Assembly: GCF_963678635.1 (NCBI RefSeq)
Contig: NC_087063.1
Span: 46,232,101 to 46,296,100 of the forward strand
DNA: 64,000 bases
Direction: 5' to 3'
Source of the DNA: Symsagittifera roscoffensis
Taxonomy: Eukaryota; Xenacoelomorpha; Acoela; Convolutidae
Shown here: one piece after another, positions 30,333-42,063 of the stretch
How the letters are laid out: every line of letters begins with the position of its first letter
Numbering within the stretch: the stretch's first letter is position 1
Position numbers and translations under genes: made by a program
The notes under the pieces: model-generated
Databases searched by the model: none
The model's input: only the letters and a program-made list of their open reading frames with translations
Told to the model about the DNA's origin: nothing

Positions 30333-32190
30333 GCCACAAAGACCTAGCTCTTACAAGCGCTATTGGGCATTCATCAAAGCAAGCCAATGCGGGTGAACAT
30401 GAAAGAACCCGTAGAACTAGAACCATTGAAGAAGATCGATGAAAACCGAAGATTCTCGAGCTAGGAATTTAGGCTGACGAAAGAACCAATGGGGACACTG
30501 CTGAAGCCCAGTGAATACTGTGGACAGATCAGGAAGAAGTCATACCATCATGTGTCGAGATTTGTTGGAATGTCATTTAATCCTTTCATCAATGAGGACA
30601 TACGTGATCGTTACTTCGATTACTAAGAAACGGTGCTACTGAGATTCTGGTCGTCAAGAACTTCAGCGATACGAAGAATTGCCAGTCAGCAAGTTAAATT
30701 GGGATTTTTATTGGAAAAAAAGGTGACTGCAACTTCCATACCGAAATCTGATAACCGAGTGGAACTTGGATTGGGTTTCTCAGACGAGTTACTGAGAACG
30801 AGCCTGATGGTGGCGTGAGAATTAATGAAACCATCATGGTGCCCGAGTCCAAGCGCTGATTCGATACTACGCAGGATATACAAAGGGAATTGAATGCAGA
30901 TTGTTATTTGCATGACCTCAACATTATCTACAATTTGATGACAACAGCCTCTAGGAGCAACCGAAAGAACAATTTTGATTTGCCTGTCTAGGGACCAGAA
31001 GACTGGGTTGAACCTGGTAGCTGTCTGTCAAAAGTTTGTGGATTAGAAGGTCATGTTTGTGGAGGTCTCGACTGCGTGAAGACACTTGCGAAACAGCACA
31101 GGCAATTGACGATACTGTTCGGAAACATAGTGTTGAAAGAGAAAACGTAAACTGAGCTGTTTGCAGATTGCCATGGAGGAACTGAAGTGAATCTAGTGAC
31201 TGCACTAGGATTCTACTGCATGTTTATTTCCTTAGAGTCGCTATTGTATCTAGAACAAAAGCATGAGATGGTCACAGCCATCAGTGTAGAAGTGTTTCCA
31301 GGAGTGTTACAAACCAAAAAGAAGCATATTGAAAAATGGAGAGAAGCTATAGAAGTGGAAATGAACATCATGCAGAATGAAACTAATCGCAAGGCGTCTG
31401 GAGCGCAATACCTACTACGATCGACCTTGGCGCCTACGTGCAAAAGCCGATTCACAGTACACTTCGTAGCAGTGGATGTAAAGACTTGCGAGGATGTCGG
31501 AGAAATCTAACGAAATGCTATGTGAGATAATTGCCGCAGTTCCAAGAAGAACCAAAGATGAGTTAGAACCGATACTGGTTAAAAAAAATTCATCGGATAT
31601 GCTAGTGGGAACTTCAGTGCTTTTGAAAGACCCGAACAGAGAGGATCAACAGCGACGGATTATAATGCAGTAGATGTGAATGATGAAATCCACCGAGTGA
31701 GGATCGAACTGGAACCACCACTGGAAGCTTCGGGGAAACGAAATTGGACATACATCATGTTGACACATGATGAATTCCCATGCCATTCTTTGCTAAAAAC
31801 TTGGTGATATCCTGGGCGAAGTAATGTTGATCTGCGGCTCTGGAGAGCTGCTCTCCATAGGCTTACCAGACTCATCGCAGCCCAGAACTATAGTAAAAAC
31901 TGAAGTTGAGATGGCAATTCGATGGATGGAGTCTCATGTTCAAGAAAACAATCGACAAGAAGCACCGACCAAAGAACAGTTAGAGGAACTGGATTGTCTA
32001 AAAGATTTAGATCATTTTAAGACAACTTGCAAAATCTGGAAAACCCCTCTACCTTGTTGCAAACAAAGGGTAGAAGAGCAGAGGTGTTGGAGGTCTGCCT
32101 CCAACATCGACAGAATGGCCACCGACGTGTTACAAGACACTGAAACCGAGAGTGCGTATTCAATGTCAGAGGAGGAGGATATGGAGCAAT
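30333..32190 (+). pseudogene. Copy A C-terminal region of the accessory ORF, acidic tail
   Basis: Readable parts: SYHHVSRFVGMSFNPFINED, LGLGFSDELLRTSLMV, VNLVTALGFYCMFISLESLL, EMVTAISVEVFPGVLQTKKK, STLAPTCKSRFTVHFVAVDV, LLSIGLPDSSQPRTIV, then VLQDTETESAYSMSEEED and a stop at 32190. Copy B matches (KMGISYNPFLDAE, LVTALSVESWPGVLQMVQ, EIRSIGLPDHQQKV). The paralogous copy at 34841-36729 is almost identical. It lies about 200 bp before the LTR, as expected for the last coding segment. Unknown fold. Confidence 0.5.
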
Positions 32191-32390
32191 GACAAAAAGC
32201 CGAAAAACAAGATGCAAAAAGATGCAAGATCAAAAACAAGAAACACGAAAGGAGAAGAATTTAGTAATTATAGAATTTCTAAACAATAAAGACCAAAAAA
32301 AAAGAAATCAACGAAGAAGTAACTAAGAAAAAGATGTTAATGAACACCACGAGACTCAATGAGGACATTGACCGGGCTGTCCGGGGAGTG

Positions 32391-33284
32391 TGTGACATTC
32401 GACCAGAATGGCGCCAAAATGCGTGACAACATCGAAGTTTTATAAGAGCAGCCGAGTGAGAAAATTGGCAGTTTCGATAGATTAAAAGTTCTAATCGTGC
32501 AGTTCGACGAAGTGGGATTTGAAGTGACGAAGTAAATTTTTGAAAATTCGTTCGAAATTGAAGATGCGTCACGACCTTGAAATTTCGCGAACACTGAAAA
32601 CCTCGAAAATCAGACCAGACCGATTTTGCTTGAAAAAAGCAACATTGACTCTCGATAGTGAAGAAAATATGTGAGAACTGTATTGAATTTACGATCGAGA
32701 ATGTTCAAATTGTAACAATTGTAGCTGTACAATCGTTACCGAACAATTCCCGGGAGTTCGGGGGGGGGGGGGGACTTACCACTCCTCAAGAGGGACGAAA
32801 AAACCACTCTTCGTCTGGTCTCGGGCAGAAAACTGAACTGCATTTCAACAACTTTTAGCTTCCGTAAATGTCCTGAATTAAATTGACTAACATCAAAATT
32901 CGTTTTCAAATAATGAGAAACTAGGAGTTGAGGGAAAGGGTTGATCCATCTCCAATGGATATGATGATTTTTATCTTCTGAACAAAAACAAGAGTATTAT
33001 AATAAAAATGTAGTAGCCCTGTTTTTAGGAGTGACCTCGTGGTCTGGGGATACTGAGAACCAGCCATGAGCTCACTATTTTGCATGTTACTAAGTTATTA
33101 TGCGCATTCTGGCTGATATCCCAAAACAGTAATGACTTGGGCGAACCAATGTTAAAGGACCACACAAATAACTGGCTTTGGTTTAGACGGTTGAAAGCAT
33201 ATGAAGCTGTGTTTAGACGCTAGCCAGTCGTTTCATAACCAAGCTTTGTTTTCCGTCGATATGTACTTCCGGGCGTATGATACA
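32391..33284 (+). repeat. LTR 1 of copy A (894 bp)
   Basis: Starts TGTGACATTCG and ends CGTATGATACA; its ends are imperfect inverted repeats, as in LTRs. Nearly identical to LTR 2 at 36730-37617. It contains TTTATAAG near 32438 (TATA-like) and AATAAA at 33001-33006 (polyadenylation-like). Immediately upstream is CCGGGGAGTG, weakly purine-rich. A run of 14 G lies at 32760-32773. Confidence 0.8.
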
Positions 33285-34544
33285 TTTTCGCTCTGATTTC
33301 GTGGCACGGTAGCGTTCGGATTCGTCCCGGATGTCCAACTGGACCTTCCGTCTACTGTAGCAGTCGCCAACTTAAATCACATTTGAGGCTAAGAAAAATA
33401 GGCCCTATATCCATTGGCTCACGAGTCAGGGACACTATCTCTTGTGTTCTTCTACCTCATGCGGTCGGAGCCAATTCGGTTCACTTGCGACATGACACTA
33501 CAAACCGTGTTACAGCTTAAAGGCTACTACCAAAATACCCGCCACTCTAGAAAACAGAACGCCACCATGGTCAGTTCTCAAAATACCTAAAACACGCGAA
33601 CGCCGTTAAAAACAGGGTCGGAACCTTAAGTATTTAGTTAGTTTTTCTTGGACAGCGGATCATTTGATGGATCAACCTAAAAACTCTTCTTAACTCAACA
33701 TAATCACACAAAACACACCCAAGAAATTTAAATTGGGAACTCACATATCGACACAACCTCTAGCTCTAGAATTGAACAACTAAATCGAAAAACAACTCTA
33801 GAATTGATTTAGGGTAATTAAGTCTAACTCAAGAAGTTTTGAAAAAATTAGTTTTAACTCAAGAATAAGTTTTTCTATATGGACCATTGTACAGCTTCAG
33901 CTGTCCATCTTTCCACTCAAGGTTCATTCTGGTACAATCGATCGTTTTTTTTTCTCTCTTCCTGCAATTTCGTCTTCCTATCATCACGTCGTATAATTCC
34001 ATTAAAATTGCGAAAAAAATTTTACTCTAGTATTTTTCAGCAACTTTCCCGCGATTCTCATTCGAATCATCTGCTCTATTTTTCTCGTATTTTGAGTTGT
34101 CGCAAGAAACTTGAGCATGACAGGCTCAATTTGATTATTTGAAAAATTACTTTTCTCCCCGAAATCAAGATTAACGTTCAGCTCAAGGTCAAACTTCCAA
34201 ATATGACCGACTGGCACACAATCCCCGGACTCAAGATCGATGTCCTCATCGTGTGTCGTCGTCTGTCAGTGAGTTCCCAGAATGTTCAGTGCGTCTCATG
34301 ATACAGTGCCAGTGGTCATTTACAGAAGTTTGCGGCAGATTTAACTTTATCTACACCCCAAAATTCACAGCCATGCAAAATTGTCACATTATCGCTAAGC
34401 AGCAATCACAATCTGCATCCACTTGCACGCTGAATTCCAATTTTATAAGCTATTCATTAAAATTTCTTTTGTTCTATCCGATTAGTAAATTGTCAGATAT
34501 CATTTTGATTTATATAGTAATTAGAGTATATTATTAACAATACT
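33285..34544. other. Spacer after LTR 1, duplicated after LTR 2
   Basis: Non-coding, closely similar to 37618-38799 except for about 70 extra bases at 33285-33355. Shared landmarks include GACCGACTGGCACACAATCC and TCGTCGTCTGTCAGTGAG. No gene or LTR ends identified. It may be host DNA between the convergent elements or an unrecognised element. Confidence 0.5.
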
Positions 34545-34840
34545 TTGTATGTTAAAACTTCTTTTTCATGCCCTCAGATTTCATCTGAGTTCACACTCAA
34601 GCCCCTTTTGCCTTCCACGCCCAAGACTCAAGAACCAACCCCTGAGCTCCCTGCTCAGTTCGCGCCCCCCGTCTTCGAGGTACTGGGTCCGGATGCACTC
34701 GACACAGAAATTTGTCTCGACAACTCTTCTTCATTATCGGAACTGATCACGATCTCTTCCCATGCCTTCAGTTGTTCGTAGGCTCGCATCCATTCCTTTT
34801 GCTCTTGCAATCTCTTCGTTTGGTTCGGTAGACTCCATAC
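34545..34840 (-). pseudogene. Extra copy of the copy B C-terminal tail
   Basis: Minus-strand sequence matching 38810-39088, the last coding part of copy B, including the acidic tail. It was copied by the 4.15-kb tandem duplication and ends at the duplication junction near 34840. Confidence 0.6.
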
Positions 34841-36729
34841 TTAAATTGGTACTTGTATTGGAAGAAAAGGTGACTGCACCTTCCATACCGAAATTTGATA
34901 ACCGAGTGGAGTTTGGATTACAATTCTCAGACGAGTTACTGAGAACGAGCCTGATGGTGGTGTGGGAGTTGTTAAGGAAACCATCATGGCGCCCGAGGAC
35001 AAACGCTGATTCGATACGACGCAGGTTATACAAAGGGAATTTAATGCAGATTGTAATTTGCGTGACCTCAACATTATCTACAATTTGATGACAACAGCCT
35101 CTAGGAGCAACCGAGAGATCAATTTTGATTTGCCTGTCTAGGGACCAGAAGACTGGGTTGATTCTAGTAGCTGTCTGGCAAAAATTTGTGTATTAGAAGG
35201 TCATGTGTGTGGAGGTCTCGACTGCGTAAAGACACTTGCGAAACAGCACAGGCAATTGACGATACTGTTCGGAAACATAGTGTTGAAAGCGAAAACGGAA
35301 ACTGAGCTAATTGCAGATTGCCATGGAGGAACTGAAGTGAATCTAGTGACTGCACTAGCATTCTACTGCATGTTTTTTTCCTGAGAGTCACTATTGTATC
35401 TAGAACGAAAGCCTGAGATGGTCACAGCCATCAGTGTAGAAGTGTTTCCAGGACTGTTACAAACCAAAAAAAAAAGCATATTGAAAAAAGGAGAGAAGCT
35501 ATAGAAGTGGAAATGAACATCAAGCAGAATGAATCTAATCGCAGGAAGGATCGAACCTAGAAGGATCGAACTTGGCGCCTATGTGCAAAAGCCGATACAC
35601 GGTACACTTCGTAACAGTGGATGTAACGCGTACAAGGACGATCGTGGATCAAGCCTTCTCTGTGCCAAAATGTGTAAGACTTGCGAGGATGTCGGAGAAA
35701 TCTAACGAATTGCTATGTGATATGTTTGCCGCAGTTCCAGGAGGAACCAAATATGAGTTAGAACCGATACTGGTAAACAATTTCATGGAATATGCTAGTG
35801 GGAACTTCAGTGATTTTGAAAGACCCAAACTGAGAGGATCAACAGCGACGGATTATAATGCAGTAGACGTGAATGATGAAATCCACCGAGTGATGATTGA
35901 AAAGGAACCACTACTGGAAGCGTCGGGAAAACGAAATTGGAGAAGAATCGTGTCGACACATTATGAATTCCCGTGCCATTCTTTGCTACAAACATGGTGG
36001 TATACCGGGCGAAGTAATGTGGTGTTGATCTGGGTCTCTGGAGAGCTGCTCTCCATAGGTTTACCAGACTCATCGCAGCCCAGAAAGATAGTAAAAAATG
36101 AATTTGTTATGGCATCTCGATGGCTGGAAGCTCATGTTAAGGAAAACAATCGACAAGAAGCACCGACCAAAGAACAGTTAGAGGAACTAGATTGTCTAAA
36201 AGACTTAGACCTTTTTGAGACAAGGTGCAAAATCTTGAAATCCCTCTACCTAAAAATGAATTTGTAATGGCATATCGATGGCTGGAAGCTCAAGTTAAGG
36301 AAAACAATCGACAAGAAGCACCCACCAAAGAACAGTTAGATGAACTAGATTGTCTAAAAGACTTAGATCTTTTTGAGACAAGGTGCAAAATCTTGAAATC
36401 CCTCTACCTTGTTGTAAGCAAAGGGTAGAAGAGCAGAGGTGTTGGAGGTCTGCCTGCAACAACGTCAGAATGGCCAGCGACGTGTTGCAAGACACGGAAA
36501 CCGAGAGTGCGTTTTCAGTGTCAGAGGAGGAGCATATGGAGCATTGACAAAAAGACGAAAAACAAGATGCAAAAACGAGAAACACGAGAAGAATTTAGTA
36601 GTTTTAGAATTTCTAAACGATAAAGACCAAAAGAAAGAAATCAACGAAGAAGTAACTAAGAAGTAGGAAGAATTTGTTAATGAACACCACGAGACTCAAT
36701 GAGGATATTGACGGGATGTCCGGAGAGTG
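34841..36729 (+). pseudogene. Duplicate of the copy A C-terminal region
   Basis: Starts at the duplication junction (TTAAATTGGT, matching 30693) and repeats copy A from there. This version keeps a longer open frame (35572-36267, 231 codons) with QAFSVPKCVRLARMSEKSNE, NFSDFERPKLRGSTATDYN, HSLLQTWWYTGRSNVVLIWV and LLSIGLPDSSQPRKIVK. A 157-bp tandem duplication (36098-36254 and 36255-36411) repeats RWLEAxVKENNRQEAPTKEQ. The acidic tail follows, with a stop near 36546. Function unknown. Confidence 0.55.
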
Positions 36730-37617
36730 TGTGACATTCGACCCGAATGGCGCTAAGTTGCATGACAACATCGAAGTTTTATAAGAGCAGCCGAGTGAGA
36801 AAATTGGCAGTTTCGATAGATTAAAAGTTCTAATCGTGCAGTTCGACGAAGTGGGAGAGATTAAATTGAAGTGACGAAGTAAATTTTTGAAAATTCGTTC
36901 GAAATTGAAGATGCGTCACGACCTTGAAATTTCGCGAACACTGAAAACCGCGAGAATCAGACCACACCGATTTTGCTTGAAAAAAGCAACATTGACTCTC
37001 GATAGTGGAGAAAAGACGTGAGATTGTTCGCGATCGAGACTGTTCGAATTATAACGATTGTAGCTGTACAATCGTTACCGAACAATTCCCGAGAGTTCGG
37101 GAGGGTTTTACCCCTCTTCCAGAAGGACAACAAAACCGCTCATCGTCGGGTCTCGGGCAGAAAACTGCAACTGCATTTCAACAACTTTTAGTATCCGTAT
37201 ATGTCCTGAATTAAATTAACTAACATCAAACTTCATTTTCAGATAATGAGAAGCTAGGAGTTGAGGGAAAGGGTTGATCCATCTTTAATGGATATGATGA
37301 TTTTTATCTTCTGAACAAAAACAAGAGTAACATAATAAAAATGTAGTAGCCCTGTTTTTAGGAGTGACCTCGTGGTCTGGGGATACTGAGAACCAGCCAT
37401 GAGCTCACTATTTTGCATGTTACTAAGTTATTATGCGCATCATGGCTGATATTTCAAAACAGTAATGACTTTGGCGAACCAATGATAAAGGACCAAACAT
37501 ATAACTGGCTTTGGTTTAGACGGTTGAAAGCATATGAAGCTGTGTTTAGACGCTAGCCAGTCGTTTCATAACCAAGCTTTATTTTCCGTCGATATGTACT
37601 TCCGGGCGTATGTTACA
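36730..37617 (+). repeat. LTR 2 of copy A (888 bp)
   Basis: TGTGACATTCG to CGTATGTTACA, with an imperfect inverted repeat of the ends (9 of 11 positions). TATA-like TTTATAAG near 36778 and AATAAA at 37334-37339. It differs from LTR 1 at scattered sites and by small indels, including in the G-rich run. Confidence 0.8.
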
Positions 37618-38799
37618 GAAACAGTCGCCTACTTAAGTCACATATGAGGTTTAAAAAAAATAGGCCCTATAACAATTGGCTCAAGAGTCAGGGACACTAT
37701 CTCTTGGGTTTTTCTACCTAATGCGGTCGGAGCCAATTCGGTTCACTTGCGACATGAGACTACAAACCGTGTTACAGCTTAAAGACTACTACCAAAATAC
37801 CCATCACTCTAGAAAAAAGAACGCCCGCATGGTCAGGTCTCAAAATACCTAAAACACGCGAACACCGTTAAAAACAGGGTCGGAACCTTAAAAATACTGT
37901 TAGTTTTTATTGGACAGTGGATCATTGGTCCATTTCAGACGGATCAACCTAAAATCTCTCCTTAACTCAACATAATCACACAAAACACACTCAGGAAATT
38001 TAAATTGGTTACTCACATATTGACACGAGCTCTAGAATTGAATAAGTAAATCGTAAAGCAACTCTACGATTGATTTAGGGTAATTAATTATAACTCAAGG
38101 ACTTTTAAATAAATGAGTTTTAACTCAAAACTTGCTTCAGCTGTCCACCTTTCCACTCAAGGTTCACTCTGGTACAATTGATCCTTTTTCTTTATCTCTT
38201 CCAGCAATTTCGTCTTCCTATCAGGAACAAGATTGCTTTAATCGGGTCGTATAATTCCAGTAAAACCGCGAATAAAAATTTTAGTCTTATATTGTTCAGC
38301 GACTTTCCCGCGATTCTCACTCGAATCTTCTCTTCTATTTTTCTCGTATTTTCAGTTGTCGCTAGAAACTTGAGCATGGCAGGCTCAATTCGAAATTTTG
38401 AAAAATTACTTTTCTCCCCAAAATCAAGATTAACGTTCAGCTCAAGGTCAAACCTACACATATGACCGACTGGCACACAATCCCCGGACTCAAGATCAAT
38501 GTCCTCATCGCTAGTCGTCGTCTGTCAGTGAGCATCCAGAATGTTAAGTGCAACCCAAGGTACAGTACCAGTGATACTTTACAACAGAAGATTGCGGCAG
38601 ATTTAACTTTATCTACACCCCAAAATTCACAGCCATGCAAAGTTGTTACATTATCGCTAAACAGCAATCACAATCTGCATCCACTTGCACCCTGAGTTCA
38701 ATTTTTATAAGCTATTCATTCAAATTTCTTTTTTTCCATAGAAAATTGTCAGATAGCATTTTGATTTGTATAGTAAATAGAGTATATTATTAACAATAT
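37618..38799. other. Spacer between LTR 2 and the copy B tail
   Basis: Second copy of the 33285-34544 spacer. No coding signal. A minus-strand 3' LTR for copy B would be expected around here but was not found. Confidence 0.5.
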
Positions 38800-39340
38800 C
38801 TTTTATGTTAAAATTTGTTTTTCGTGCCCTCAGATTTCATCTGAGTTCACATTCAAACCCCTTTTGCCTTCCACGTTCAAGACTCAAGAACGAACCCCTG
38901 AGCTCCCTGCTCAGTTCGCGCCCCCGTCTTCGAGACACTGGGTCCGTATGCACTCGACACAGTAATTTGTCTCGACAACTTTTCTTCATCCTCGGAACTA
39001 ATCACGATCTCTTCCCATACCTTCAGTTCTTCGTAGACTCGCAACCATTCCTTTTGCTCTTGCAATCTCACGTCTGGTTCGGTAGACTCCTTATTTTGGA
39101 TTCCCTGTTCAAGTAGAAGGAGTTGTGCTAGCTTAAGCTCACGTTCTTCGCCAGTTTCCCTTTGGGTACCGATTCCCTTGCTTTGGTATTATCTTTAGAC
39201 ACCCTACCAACCCTTTTCCAACCCGTGATTTTTGCGTTGCGATGGGTCAGCAAAAGTCTCTTGAAGGCTTCTGGTCCGATCTCGGCCAGGAACTGACGAT
39301 ATTCCTTTTGATGTTTCTTCGTGTGATTCTTCGTCAACGT
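38800..39340 (-). pseudogene. Copy B C-terminal tail
   Basis: 39337-39128 reads KEYRQFLAEIGPEAFKRLL and GWKRVGRVSKDNTK; 39071-38877 reads KEWLRVYEELKVWEEIVISS then EDEEKLSRQ, an acidic end analogous to the SEEED tail of copy A although the sequences differ. Family unknown. Confidence 0.4.
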
Positions 39341-39433
39341 ATACAGCCAAGTCGTCAGTGTCGCCCTAAACCATGGGACTCCACACGCGACTCCACAGAT
39401 GCCTCACCTATATGGGTACAGCGAATACTTTGA

Positions 39434-40371
39434 TCACAGTCTTAAACAACTCAAGCCTCCGGCTGAGTCAATGGCTTGTATTGATTCCACTGTTGGTGTC
39501 TTCGTCTCCCGATATTTCGTTACGTTCTCCTCATTCCATCGCAGCGCCAGCATCGAGCTCACCACGAAGAGGGTGACTTTTTGTTGATGGTCAGGTAGTC
39601 CTATCGACCGAATCTCTTCAACATTCCATATCAAGCAGAGATTTGACTGCTCCGGGTACCACACTGTCTGCGCCAGACAATAACATGGGCATTCTCCTTG
39701 CGTCAAGTTGATGCTCCGGAGGTTGCGCTCTCCTGAAATTTTAATTAAGCAAAAAATCAAACTCCATCATCTTCGCATGCGTCACGTCATTCTCAACCAC
39801 GGCATGGGCACTATTCGTAGTCTTCCCTATCGTGTTTTGCCTCTCGAAGTCACTTGTGTTCTCTTTTTCCAAACTCGAGAATTCTTCCCCCCAGATCTCA
39901 CTCAAGTCCTCCTTTCGATCCCCAGGCACCGCTGCCAGCATCTTCCGTAACAATCGATGTGAATGATGGGACATCTGCGCCAAGCGCACGCAGTTAGACA
40001 CTGAGAAAGCCTTGTCAATCAGCAACCTCTGGCTAGACGCTTCCAGCATCGCCACATGTAACAGATAATGACTTCCTTCAGTACAACCTCACCATGACTG
40101 TTTCCACCAGAGACTTCGCATTCATTGGTAGACTGTAGGCCTCGCTCACGGGAAACCCCATCTCTGCCGCAAGGCTGATTTTCCATCCCTTGATGTTTTT
40201 TTGGACCATCTGCAACACTCCAGGCCAAGACTCCACGCTCAACGCCGTCACCAGATGATGCTCGGACTCTAGCATCTCCAGCGACTCTAGACTACACCTC
40301 CTCGAGAAGAATCCCAAGGCCGTTGCTAGATTCTCTGTGGTGCTCGCGTAACACTCAGCTACTATTTGCAC
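39434..40371 (-). pseudogene. Copy B counterpart of the copy A C-terminal region
   Basis: Frames give LATALGFFSRRCSLESLEML, HHLVTALSVESWPGVLQMVQ (40371-40078), DKAFSVSNCVRLAQMSHHSH, MLAAVPGDRKEDL (40055-39741), NTSDFERQNTIGKTTN, and SNLCLIWNVEEIRSIGLPDH (39760-39434). Each has a clear partner in copy A in the same order, which is the main evidence that this is an old shared protein. Confidence 0.5.
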
Positions 40372-41402
40372 CTCACTCTTCTCCTTCTCGGTGATATCAC
40401 CAAACTAAGTGGCCAGATCTTTGCTTTGAAAAGACTGTATCCTGGCACAAGACCCTCCGTCACGAGAATGGTCTCCACCGCCACTAGCTAGATCAAGACA
40501 ACTGCCTGGTTCCAGCTTCTTAGGCGACTCGATCGACTCATTGATGACTTCTTCAGACTCTGTTCGATGAGGCAGATCAATTGGTGTATCACGTTCAGAT
40601 AGCCCAAATCCTTATCCCTCCCTGGCGACAGTCTCAGTCGCTCCGTGACTTCTTCGTTTAAGCTTGCTTCAGGATGTGGACACCAAGATGGTCTCAACAA
40701 CTTTCAAACAGTTCCCAAGTTCGTATACAATACGTCATCTTTGCTACCCAGCCTCAGCCCCACCTTCTTGTCAGAACGAGATACGCTGACGATCTCGCGA
40801 CCTTCTCAAGCAGTAGACCTAAGCTCGGTCTTTCCCTTTCTGTTGGATCAATTTCGACTATTTTCTCTGTCCAGAACTTCAACAACTCCGTAACTTCAAA
40901 AATCATTTAGGCAGCTCCTGCCTCCGCATCCAGGAAGGGGTTGTACGATATTCCCATTTTACCGGACGCATACTGATACTTCCCTCGCTTCGTGGGTCTC
41001 AAGTAGTCTTCCGCCAAAGCCAGGTCACGATTCATGTCATGGCTCTCCTCAAATTTCTTGTTCCAGAGCCATCGTATCTCGTCCAGCGTTGCATGTTTCT
41101 CCAAGGACTGCCTCAAACCATCCTCCTTCTCAATCCCTGTACTCTGATACACATTCAGGATGACGCTCGAGACTCTCTTTTCCAATGCTTTACCTCCCCT
41201 TGCACTTTGATAGCATGCCTCACATGGTAGCATCAGGTAACACCGACAATATCCATCTCAAGAAACTTGTGGCATCTTTCCTCCTCGCCAGACTCAATCC
41301 CGAATTGTCTCGTTCAATATGTTGCATCAGCATTTGATACACATGCAGGCATTTATCGCCCAGTTTTAATTTATCGTATGAAATCAATGCTTCTAGCGCC
41401 AC
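40372..41402 (-). pseudogene. Copy B helical segment
   Basis: Frames 41402-41220 and 41233-40907 read SYDKLKLGDKCLHVYQMLMQ, LARRKDATSFLRWILSVLPD, HATLDEIRWLWNKKFEESHD and GKYQYASGKMGISYNPFLD. Matches copy A 29952-30600. Family unknown. Confidence 0.4.
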
Positions 41403-42063
41403 TCACGCCAAGCTCCACGTAAACATCAACTGCGCCACCGTCCTGACAAAAGGATTCGCCTACAGATGTTTTGCCGACGAGGGTGCCCCCATCTTGTCTT
41501 CAAAATACTCCAGCAACAACTTCTCCTAGGTTTGTTCCAACTGGTTCTTCAACTCTAATTTATTCACTTCCACATTCTGTTGGGTAGCCCAATTTCGACG
41601 TTTTCTGGGCACCCCGCAATCAATTTTTTCAGGCAACTCTATCGTTCTTTCGCAGTATCCAGGGCTGTCCACCAGGGGAGAGCAGTATTCCTAGTCAATC
41701 CTCTTTTGAGGTGGTCACTTGCAACCTGCTTCTCAATGCCCTGGTGTCGACTCGAGATCCGTTCTTTGCCAATGTCTACTTCCCACATTTGTCCACTGAC
41801 GGAGCCTTTCTTCGCATTCGCCTTCTGGTGTCTGAATCTTCCTCCGTCCCCGGTCTTGTCGCGTTTTTCATCTCGATCAATACTTCAGCCAACTTTCGTA
41901 TCACTGAGTTGCCCTTGAAAGCTGTTGTCTTCCATCTCACTAGAGCCATTGGAGCCATCTCCTTCAGATTCTTCCCAGGACTCGCTTCTTCAACCTCCCG
42001 TTTTTTCTTCCTCGACATCACTCCTTTACTCGGGGGCGTAGTCAAAATCATCACTGAATCCAC
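41403..42063 (-). pseudogene. Copy B basic segment
   Basis: 42063-41776 is Lys/Arg-rich (SRKKKREVEEASPGKNLK, IEMKNATRPGTEED). It is in the same position as the basic 29340-29753 stretch of copy A, with little sequence similarity. The rest is degraded. Confidence 0.35.

Larger units (their letters stand above)
18560..32390 (+). mobile_element. Giant Ty3-like LTR element, copy A (5'-truncated, decayed)
   Basis: Internal region from the start of reverse transcriptase through integrase and about 10 kb of post-pol accessory sequence to the LTR at 32391. Frames shift and stops are frequent throughout, but homologous protein segments occur in the same order in copy B. The base composition is visibly richer in G and C than the host flanks. 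Confidence 0.75.
30693..39088. repeat. 4.15-kb tandem segmental duplication
   Basis: 30693-34840 and 34841-39088 are direct copies: A tail, LTR, spacer and B tail in the same order. The internal junction at about 34840 joins the GGTTCGGTAGACTCC of the B tail to the TTAAATTGG of the A tail, and the first stretch then ends at 39088. Copy lengths differ by about 100 bp, mainly from the 157-bp duplication and the 70-bp difference after the LTR. Confidence 0.8.

Noticed and set aside
33285..33355. tRNA-like stretch (TCGTGGCACGGTAGCG) after LTR 1, considered as a tRNA or primer-binding site
   Set aside because: It resembles a D-arm/A-box only. No acceptor stem, anticodon arm or T-arm can be paired, it is absent after LTR 2, and a primer-binding site should match a tRNA 3' end.
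32391..37617. LTR1-LTR2 as an intact short LTR element
   Set aside because: The interior is a duplicated spacer, an antisense tail of copy B and a copy A tail; there is no gag or pol.
37618..38799. A minus-strand 3' LTR for copy B
   Set aside because: No sequence like the 63535-64000 LTR is present in minus orientation here, and no TG...CA ends could be paired.
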